From: Photobacterium profundum
GTDB taxonomy: Bacteria > Pseudomonadota > Gammaproteobacteria > Enterobacterales > Vibrionaceae
Assembly: GCF_003026285.1 (NCBI RefSeq)
Contig: NZ_PYOD01000003.1
Coordinates: 124,001-188,000, forward strand
Reading direction: 5' to 3'
DNA: 64,000 bases
In this document: piece by piece, positions 45,024-52,034 of the stretch
How the letters are laid out: each line of letters opens with the position of its first letter
Position numbering within the stretch: the first letter of the stretch is position 1
Notes under the pieces: model-generated
The model's input: the letters and a program-made list of their open reading frames with translations, nothing else
What the model was told of the DNA's origin: nothing
Database searches by the model: none
Translations under genes and position numbers: made by a program

Positions 45024-47045
45024 GTGAAGAAATCAATTCTTAGTATCGCTATTACTGCTGCAGTGTTTTCGTCAGCAGTGAGTGCTACAGCTCAAGTGAA
45101 AGTATTAGATAAAACCCATGAACCAGCTGGTAACTTTTTAGCCTATACCGAGTTTGAGCTTTCGGGTGAACCGTTAGCTGAATCTCTTGGTTTAGATTTG
45201 GATGTACTTGATCCAAATGTCGCTGATGATCCAACACCTTTTGATTTTGCTGCTGGTATCGAGAGCTATGAATACTCAGAAGAGGCGATGTACGCACTGA
45301 ATTATCAGTCAACAATGGGGCCGCACCTAGTTAATGGACCTGTTAACCGTGCACGTGGCGGCAAGATGTCAGATCTGGGTAAGCGTGTTATCGAGATGGC
45401 AGCAGCTGTAGGTTTCCCTGCTAGTGAAATTCCTCAGAACATGTACCCGATTTCTATTCCATATGTATCTGGTAGCCCTGAGTTTGCTCAAAAGCCTGAT
45501 GTAACTACGGTAAATGGTGACGAAGTTGAAATAACCACTGCGAAAGGTAACAGCAAAACAGTACAGACAGTGGTACCAGCTTATTTTCGTGATTATAAAT
45601 CGTTAGCTTGGAACGAAGCGTCATTCGATAAGTCATTCAGTCCTGCAGCAACTGGCGGCATTCTTTTAAAAGAAGTGATGTGGGCACAAGATTTCTTAGG
45701 TGGCATGCACGTAACAACGACTGATGAAGAAGTTGAAGCTGAATCTGCAAAAATGGATTTAGACGGCAAGCACAGCTTGGGTGTTTCTGCTGCCGATGGC
45801 TTTAACGGCATGATGCTGACAGAAATTTCTATCGATAAGCTATTGATTATGCAGCAACAGCTTGGATTTGATGGTAAAAAACTGGGTGTAGCATTCGGTC
45901 CTGATTATGATCCAGCTAAGGGACCAATTTGGTTTGCACATAAAGTTGCAGTTACAGAGGGCTCTGATAATGGCGTGAACTCTATTGCAAGCTTGAGTGT
46001 TACTGATGGTTCATCAACGCTGCGTGATACGTGGTCGGCATTGTGGCCTGTTTCTGAGTTCTTCGCTTTCAGTGATCAACGTACAGCGAACAGTGCGCAA
46101 AATCCTGCATTCTTAGCTGTGTTTGATGGTGCTCCTTTTGCTGCATCACCAGCGGTAAACATTGATTCGAATGATAAGAATGACGTAATTGCAGATGATG
46201 CATTCTCGTTGGCAAACAACATTTCCAACTTACTCTTCAAGAACATTGCAGCACTGCATTACAACAAAGAAAAAGGCACCTTAGTAACAGAATACAAAGA
46301 CGGTAAGCAAGGTAATAAGGTAGATACTTATGACGCTGCATACTCGCTTGTTGCTCTGTCTATTTACCAACGCGCGAAAGATGCTTTACCGGTTGGCTAC
46401 GCTTCAGCTGATTCTGGCAATGTAGATCTGAAAACAGATGCAGGCAAGCAAGCACTTGCGATGATTAAAGGTCAGGCCGATTTCATTATTAATCAATTAG
46501 TTGATAAAGACGGTCTTGTGTTCGATGGCCTGACGTTAGGTAAAGCCAATACGCACAGCAAAAATAAATCACTTGATGCACAATTTGCTGCAATTCGTGG
46601 TCTTGTAGCCGCTTACCTTGCAACCGATGATGTGAAGTATAAGCAAGCAGCTCGTTCAATTTACCTTGCCGTTGATAAGAACATGTTTGATAAGGGTATC
46701 AATACATGGGCAACTGTGCCGGGTAAGGCGACAATTCATACGCCTTATACCGAAGCTGCAATTTCAGGTGGTTTACGTGAAGCGATTCTTCACCTAAAAA
46801 ATGAAGAAGGTGAAAATGAGTCAGCACTAGAATTAACAGCACTAACGGATCGCTATGTTAGCTGGTTCCGCACTGTTATTAATGGCGGAATGCAAATGGC
46901 TGAGTGGATGGGCGATTCTGGTGAAAACCAAGTGAAAGGTAGCCTATCAACTGATACCGATGAAGATGGTGTACCACAAATTATTGCCGCTGGCGGTAAG
47001 TTTGGTACAGCAATGACAATGGCTAACAAGGCTAGCGTTGAGTAA
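45024..47045 (+). CDS. Exported protein of unknown function in the iron operon
   Basis: A 673-residue protein with a signal peptide (about residues 1-21, ending SAVSATA). It has no cysteines, so it is not a c-type cytochrome. Residues about 430-640 contain repeated helical units with aromatic and small residues (YDAAYSLVALSIYQRAKDA, QFAAIRGLVAAYLATDDVKYKQAARSIY in shortened form, HTPYTEAAISGGLREAILHL) that resemble an alpha/alpha toroid. Family not recognised. It is the first gene after the FNR and Fur-like boxes, 110 bp before the b-type cytochrome gene, so it may bind iron or support uptake; this is inference. Confidence 0.75.
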   Translation: MKKSILSIAITAAVFSSAVSATAQVKVLDKTHEPAGNFLAYTEFELSGEPLAESLGLDLDVLDPNVADDPTPFDFAAGIESYEYSEEAMYALNYQSTMGPHLVNGPVNRARGGKMSDLGKRVIEMAAAVGFPASEIPQNMYPISIPYVSGSPEFAQKPDVTTVNGDEVEITTAKGNSKTVQTVVPAYFRDYKSLAWNEASFDKSFSPAATGGILLKEVMWAQDFLGGMHVTTTDEEVEAESAKMDLDGKHSLGVSAADGFNGMMLTEISIDKLLIMQQQLGFDGKKLGVAFGPDYDPAKGPIWFAHKVAVTEGSDNGVNSIASLSVTDGSSTLRDTWSALWPVSEFFAFSDQRTANSAQNPAFLAVFDGAPFAASPAVNIDSNDKNDVIADDAFSLANNISNLLFKNIAALHYNKEKGTLVTEYKDGKQGNKVDTYDAAYSLVALSIYQRAKDALPVGYASADSGNVDLKTDAGKQALAMIKGQADFIINQLVDKDGLVFDGLTLGKANTHSKNKSLDAQFAAIRGLVAAYLATDDVKYKQAARSIYLAVDKNMFDKGINTWATVPGKATIHTPYTEAAISGGLREAILHLKNEEGENESALELTALTDRYVSWFRTVINGGMQMAEWMGDSGENQVKGSLSTDTDEDGVPQIIAAGGKFGTAMTMANKASVE

Positions 47046-47155
47046 TCAATAGAGCGTGTTAGTTACCCATTTAGGCAGCGATCATAAGTCGCTGCCTTTG
47101 TCGTTTTTGTTCATTATCGCGCAATGCTCTGCATTGCAGTGAATGGGTTGTTGTT

Positions 47156-47641
47156 ATGTCGATATCTGTAATGTCAGATCATAAACCTACTATGAGCCGC
47201 CTTAGTTTGTGGTGGCAGCATTTGGCTTATCACCATAAATGGGCTGAATCGTTACTTTATTTGATGTTTTTTAGTGGATTACTGTTGTGGGATACGATCA
47301 ACACCAGTTGGCAAGTTGAACGTTGGACATTGTTATTTCACATGCTTGTTGGCGTTACTCTATTTTCGATTGTGGTAGGGGCTTTTTGGGCTGCCCATCG
47401 TCGACTAATACAATCCAGCAAAAAGCCATTCCTGCGTCAAACAGGTACTGCGATTGAGTGGTTGCTTATTGCTTGCAGCCTTAGTGGTTTTTACTTGTTT
47501 TTCTATGGTACGCCGGGGAATACCTTGGGCGTGATTATTCAAAATGTACACTTTTACTCATCTTGGTTGTTAGCACCATTAGTGTTTCGACATGCGATGC
47601 GTTGGAGTGTCATGAATGTTAAAAAATACTTAATACGATGA
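47156..47641 (+). CDS. Cytochrome b561-like membrane protein
   Basis: A 161-residue membrane protein with four hydrophobic helices. Histidines placed for haem ligation are in YHHKWAES (before helix 1), LLFHMLVG (helix 2), IIQNVHFYSSW and VFRHAMRW (helix 4), the pattern of di-haem cytochrome b561-type proteins. It probably moves electrons across the inner membrane between quinol and a periplasmic acceptor. ATG 47171 is an alternative start. It ends 48 nt before the FTR1 gene. Confidence 0.68.
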   Translation: MSISVMSDHKPTMSRLSLWWQHLAYHHKWAESLLYLMFFSGLLLWDTINTSWQVERWTLLFHMLVGVTLFSIVVGAFWAAHRRLIQSSKKPFLRQTGTAIEWLLIACSLSGFYLFFYGTPGNTLGVIIQNVHFYSSWLLAPLVFRHAMRWSVMNVKKYLIR

Positions 47642-47689
47642 GAGCCGAAAAGGCCGAATTAAATCACATGTATTTATAGTGAGGAATTC

Positions 47690-48508
47690 ATGTTACCCAG
47701 TTTTTTAATTACCCTTCGCGAAGGGTTAGAGGCATTTCTATTAGTCGGTATCGCTTTGTCGTACCTAGCAAAATTAAATGCACGACATTATAACAAGTAC
47801 ATTTATTTAGGGGCATTTGTTGGGCTACTGCTTTCTTTAGCTGTTGCTGTTGTGTTTCAGGTTGTTGTTGATCAGTTTAGTAACGAGCTATACCGTAACT
47901 ATTTGATGGCTGGCATATTGATTTTTGCCACCATCGTATTGACGTATATGGCGATTTGGATGCAGCGCCAAGCTAAAAACCAAGTTGCTCAAATGCAAAA
48001 AGAACTAACAGATATGGTCAGTACCGGTAATTTATGGGGATTGATTTTACTATCAACGTTAGCAGTATTACGAGAAGGTTTTGAAACCATTCTATTTTTC
48101 TCTGCATTAATGTATTCAAGCATGGGAGAATTCAGTACTCAAGATGCACTTATCGGGGCTATTGCTGGGTTAGTGTGCGCATTGTTATTGGTATGGGTAA
48201 TGCTAAAAGGTACCCGTAATGTACCGTTACGTTCGTTTTTCCGCTGGACAAGCTTATTCATTATTATCATTGCGGCAGGTCTGTTGTCATCAGCTATCAA
48301 TATGCTGCAAGCCGCTCATATACTTCCTATTCTTCATGCCCAGCTTTTTGATATTTCACACATCTTAGATGACCGCGGTGTATTTGGTACTTTCTTACGA
48401 GCACTATTCGGTTATAACTCGTCACCAGGTTTACTACAGCTAGTAGTGTGGGGCGGTTACATGTTCACTTTCACTTTTTTCTGGCACCGAGGCTATAAAC
48501 AAGCATGA
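47690..48508 (+). CDS. FTR1-family iron permease
   Basis: A 272-residue, about seven-helix permease. The two iron-binding motifs are REGLE at residues 10-14 and REGFE at 128-132. FTR1/EfeU proteins import Fe3+ formed by coupled oxidation of Fe2+. The short form here lacks the long N-terminal periplasmic domain of some bacterial FTR1 proteins; the exported protein at 49955 may supply something similar. A GAGGAA box precedes the ATG. Its stop overlaps the oxidoreductase start (ATGA). Confidence 0.92.
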   Translation: MLPSFLITLREGLEAFLLVGIALSYLAKLNARHYNKYIYLGAFVGLLLSLAVAVVFQVVVDQFSNELYRNYLMAGILIFATIVLTYMAIWMQRQAKNQVAQMQKELTDMVSTGNLWGLILLSTLAVLREGFETILFFSALMYSSMGEFSTQDALIGAIAGLVCALLLVWVMLKGTRNVPLRSFFRWTSLFIIIIAAGLLSSAINMLQAAHILPILHAQLFDISHILDDRGVFGTFLRALFGYNSSPGLLQLVVWGGYMFTFTFFWHRGYKQA

Positions 48509-49926
48509 GTCATTCAACAAATAAACATATAGCCGTACTAGGTGCAGGTCCTGCTGGCTTAATGGCTGCGTGGGAGTTAGTGGAAGCAGGGTATCAAGTT
48601 ACCATTCTTGATCGTGATGATCATGTTGGTGGAATGTGTGCGACTCAGACATTTAAGGGTGAGCACGGTGAATATCGCTTTGATTTCGGCGGACACCGCT
48701 TCATAACTAAAAACCCTAAATTGCTTTCGTTTGTCGATGAGCTTATGGGGGACGATTTACTTTTTGCACAACGTAAAAGTGTTATTCGTTACCGTGGACG
48801 TATTTACCAGTACCCGCTTGCCTTAGTTGATTTAATTAAAAATGCACCGTTACCTTTGTTGGTTGGCGGTGCTATTGATCTGGGCAAACAATTATTCAAA
48901 CCGAAGCCACAAGACCAATCAGCGGTAAGCTTTGCACAATGGATAGAAAGTCGCTTTGGTACCACGTTGTATAAAAACTTTTTTGAAGGCTACACCGCTA
49001 AACTGTGGGGGATTGATCCGGCGACATTATCAGGTGATTGGGCATCTCAACGAATCAGTCTAATGGATTTAAAAGACGTTGCTCGCCGTTTATTACCGGG
49101 GCGTCGTTCGTCGGTACGTACATATGCTCGCCAGTATCGTTACCCAAAACTGGGATTTGGACAACTATATACACGCTTAGCAGAAGAGTTAGAAAAAAGA
49201 GGGGTTGAGATTGTTCTAAATAGCGATGTTTGTGGCGTAAAAGTGAATGCAGATAACCAGATAGAAGTCATTGAATATCAACATGAAGATACAGTGAAAA
49301 CGCTGGCGTGTGATCAGGTTATATCGACATTGCCATTGTCGCTGATGTGTAAGTTAACAGGCTTCGACAGTGAGCTCACGTTCAGGTCGTTACGTTTTCT
49401 TAATATGCCGATGGAGGTTGAAAATGTCTCTGATAATACATGGCAGTATTTGTCTGATCCGGAAATTCTGGGCACACGACTGCAAGAACCTAAACGTCGT
49501 TCATCTTTCATGTCTCCTGAAGGGCGTACTTCCGTCATGATCGAGATCCCATGTGATAAAGGTGATGACGTGTGGAATATGCAGGGTGACCAGCTGCAGC
49601 AACGAGTATTGAAGGACCTTGAAACGCTAGGTGTCGATCCTAAGCATGCAACGAAGGAATATTTCACCTCTTATACCGAGCATGCCTATCCATTGATGGA
49701 CATGACTTATCAAGCTAAACGTGAAAAGGCTATTACTCATTTGTCGCAGTTTGACAATCTGATCATGACTGGTCGTCAGGGCACGTTCCGTTATATCTTC
49801 ACCGATACAGCAATGGAAATGGGCATGATGGCAGCAGAATCGATTATTGATGGTGTTGACCGACGACGAGAAATTTTCGATTTTCGTAATGAAAAGACAG
49901 TGATTGAAGTGCAAAGCGTGGCTTAA
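48505..49926 (+). CDS. FAD-dependent oxidoreductase (UDP-galactopyranose mutase/protoporphyrinogen oxidase-like)
   Basis: A 473-residue flavoprotein with the dinucleotide motif VLGAGPAG (glycines 13, 15, 18), followed by VTILDRDDHVGGM and the FDFGGHRFITKNP segment typical of a NAD(P)/FAD-dependent group often beside glycosyltransferase genes. The C-terminus has GRQGTFRYIFTDTAMEMG for the FAD ribityl region. No transmembrane or export signal. It overlaps FTR1 by 4 nt, so it is coupled to it. Its substrate is unknown; the GT-C-like protein at 50549 is a possible partner. Confidence 0.78.
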   Translation: MSHSTNKHIAVLGAGPAGLMAAWELVEAGYQVTILDRDDHVGGMCATQTFKGEHGEYRFDFGGHRFITKNPKLLSFVDELMGDDLLFAQRKSVIRYRGRIYQYPLALVDLIKNAPLPLLVGGAIDLGKQLFKPKPQDQSAVSFAQWIESRFGTTLYKNFFEGYTAKLWGIDPATLSGDWASQRISLMDLKDVARRLLPGRRSSVRTYARQYRYPKLGFGQLYTRLAEELEKRGVEIVLNSDVCGVKVNADNQIEVIEYQHEDTVKTLACDQVISTLPLSLMCKLTGFDSELTFRSLRFLNMPMEVENVSDNTWQYLSDPEILGTRLQEPKRRSSFMSPEGRTSVMIEIPCDKGDDVWNMQGDQLQQRVLKDLETLGVDPKHATKEYFTSYTEHAYPLMDMTYQAKREKAITHLSQFDNLIMTGRQGTFRYIFTDTAMEMGMMAAESIIDGVDRRREIFDFRNEKTVIEVQSVA

Positions 49927-49954
49927 AGCCATGCCTTGGTACAAGGAGAAATAG

Positions 49955-50545
49955 ATGAAACTAATCATATCTGCACGTGTATTACGCTTATGCTTCGTTG
50001 TTTGTTTAGGGCTGATGACCAGCACCGTAAGTCAGGCGTATTCCTACGCGGCTGCAGGGAAAGAACCTGTTATTGATGGGCGAGAAACCATCATGCAGGC
50101 ACTGGCTAATAATGATTTCGCGACGGTTAAATCGACTGTTGATGGTTTGAACGACGAATTTACGTATTTACTGAATGAACACAAAGTAGATTTAATGACC
50201 CCCATGACACAAGCTTTGGCTGAAAAAGATGCCGCTAAGGTGGAGTCGGTGATGGATCGTGCCGTGTTTGAAGAGATCGTTCGTCGATTAGATGGAGCAG
50301 AAAATAACTTGGCTGATTATCAGGTAGCGAAAGTGCTAGTGGTGAAAAGTAAGTTGTTTCTTGATTTGCTGTTACCCAAGCTTGATGACACCCAACGACA
50401 GCAAGCAGTATCGGCAATTCAAGGAGTATTGAGCGCGATTGGTAATCCTGGAGTATTCGGGGTTGGTCAAGCGCCCGCTGATCCAGCGGTATTTAAACAG
50501 CAGCGTGATTTGTTAATAAATGCAATTAACCCATTGAATGAGTGA
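49955..50545 (+). CDS. Small exported helical protein of the iron operon
   Basis: A 196-residue protein with a signal peptide (about 1-28, ending TVSQAYS). The mature part is predicted helical with acidic/basic stretches (DFATVKSTVDGLNDEFTYLL, DYQVAKVLVVKSKLFLDLLL in shortened form). The pattern loosely resembles the periplasmic helical domains attached to some longer FTR1 permeases. GGAGAA precedes the ATG. No catalytic motif. It may hold iron or contact the permease or the cytochrome; not established. Confidence 0.7.
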   Translation: MKLIISARVLRLCFVVCLGLMTSTVSQAYSYAAAGKEPVIDGRETIMQALANNDFATVKSTVDGLNDEFTYLLNEHKVDLMTPMTQALAEKDAAKVESVMDRAVFEEIVRRLDGAENNLADYQVAKVLVVKSKLFLDLLLPKLDDTQRQQAVSAIQGVLSAIGNPGVFGVGQAPADPAVFKQQRDLLINAINPLNE

Positions 50546-50548
50546 TTA

Positions 50549-51994
50549 ATGTATCACTCATTATTGGTAAACAGCCGTTTTAATACAACGAGGTATAAGC
50601 TTTGTTGTTTACTCGTCATCACGTCTGTATACGTACTGTGGTGGGGGGGGATACGCAGTTTCCCTATGGCGTTAACCAGTGATGATGCGCTGAATTTCTC
50701 ACGGGGTGTTGTACGTTTTTCAGTTTTAGAGTTTCGTCCTCATTTTCCTGGTTATCCGGCGTTTATCGGTTTTGCTCGAATAGCCGCGATTTGGGTTGAT
50801 GTAACGATTGCTCCTATATGGGTTTCATTATTGTCAGCGATGATGATCCCCGTACTTGTTGCTCGCTTAGTGTTAGTGCTTTGTGGTTCATGGGCGGCTG
50901 CAACTTTGGGGTGTTTGCTGGCATTGGGGCAACCGCTGCTTGCGTCGATAGCACTCAGTGGGCTGTCGGATTCAGCAGCAATCATGTTGTTTCTAATGGC
51001 TTTGATTGCTGCAATGCAACAGAAAAATGGGAGGGTTGGTTTGTGGCTAGGTTTAATGCTGGCGACGCGTCCTTCTTATATGCCGTTAGCTTTCGCAATG
51101 CTATTAGTACCCTATTGGGAGGATCGTACGAGTTCTACAATACGTGCATATTTACAAGCTGGTGTTGTTATCGCTGTTATTGGTGCTGGTTGTTTGCTTT
51201 ATATTTGGGCGCACGATGGCGCTGCTTATTTCGAAGAGGGTCGGCGTTTTACGTTAGGGCACTTTTCGATTTGGGGTAATACCGCAGAAGGTAATACGAA
51301 TAGTCTTCATCAATGGTATGTCTCTTTAAGCAAGGGCTTTGGTTGGGTTGGTGTCGGGTGTGCTGCTTTATCACTGTTTTGTGCAATGTATAGCGGATTG
51401 TCATCAAAGTTTGGTCTGGGTGTTAACCATTCAACATCACACGGAATAAAGCAAAAACTAGCCTTGATTGCAGCTATTGCTGGCATGTATTGGCTTTGGG
51501 TAACTGTGGGGCAAAACCCTGATAACTTGAGGCATTGGGCACCTGTTCTATTTGTGTTTTTAGTTGTCTTTTCGGTTCAATTAGCCTTATTAGCGCATAG
51601 CGATATTGCCAATAAAATGTTGATAAATCCAGCGCATATCTGTGCTGTTGGTGCTGTTTTGTATTGTTTATCGCTAGGTTATCAAACGTATTCATCGGTA
51701 CAGCGGGAAGCACCGATTCAACAAGCGATAGTTTGGATTAAAGCGCACCCGCAAGTGAATGTTGTGGGCACCAACTATAGTGTAAACCTATTGCGCGATC
51801 AGTTGGCGAGCTATTCAATCTACGACATGTATTACCCCAGCAGTAAATGGGCATTACGCGCAGCGGCGAAACAGGCACCTAAGAGTGCTTGGCGATTATC
51901 AGGAACACGATTAGACCAGCAGACGTTGGTTACGCAGTTCCTTCCAAGATTTATTGGTGAAAGGCGTCTTTTTTTATATCAAATTAGTCAGTGA
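50549..51994 (+). CDS. GT-C-like polytopic membrane protein
   Basis: A 481-residue protein with about 10 hydrophobic helices and a short C-terminal periplasmic part. The first loop has SDDALNFSRG and RPHFPGYP, a pattern found in lipid-linked-sugar-dependent GT-C transferases (PMT/ArnT fold). It starts 3 nt after the preceding stop. A run of eight G (50643-50650) occurs near codon 33. A glycosyltransferase in an iron/cytochrome operon is unexpected; its role may be modification of a partner protein, but no evidence fixes it. Confidence 0.65.
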   Translation: MYHSLLVNSRFNTTRYKLCCLLVITSVYVLWWGGIRSFPMALTSDDALNFSRGVVRFSVLEFRPHFPGYPAFIGFARIAAIWVDVTIAPIWVSLLSAMMIPVLVARLVLVLCGSWAAATLGCLLALGQPLLASIALSGLSDSAAIMLFLMALIAAMQQKNGRVGLWLGLMLATRPSYMPLAFAMLLVPYWEDRTSSTIRAYLQAGVVIAVIGAGCLLYIWAHDGAAYFEEGRRFTLGHFSIWGNTAEGNTNSLHQWYVSLSKGFGWVGVGCAALSLFCAMYSGLSSKFGLGVNHSTSHGIKQKLALIAAIAGMYWLWVTVGQNPDNLRHWAPVLFVFLVVFSVQLALLAHSDIANKMLINPAHICAVGAVLYCLSLGYQTYSSVQREAPIQQAIVWIKAHPQVNVVGTNYSVNLLRDQLASYSIYDMYYPSSKWALRAAAKQAPKSAWRLSGTRLDQQTLVTQFLPRFIGERRLFLYQISQ

Positions 51995-52034
51995 CTCAGC
52001 TTACTGGCTTGAAAAAATGTGAGTGGATAGGCGA

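Noticed and set aside
45085-45315. Minus-strand frame at the start of the 673-residue protein gene
   Set aside because: It is antisense to a frame with a good signal peptide and normal codon pattern.
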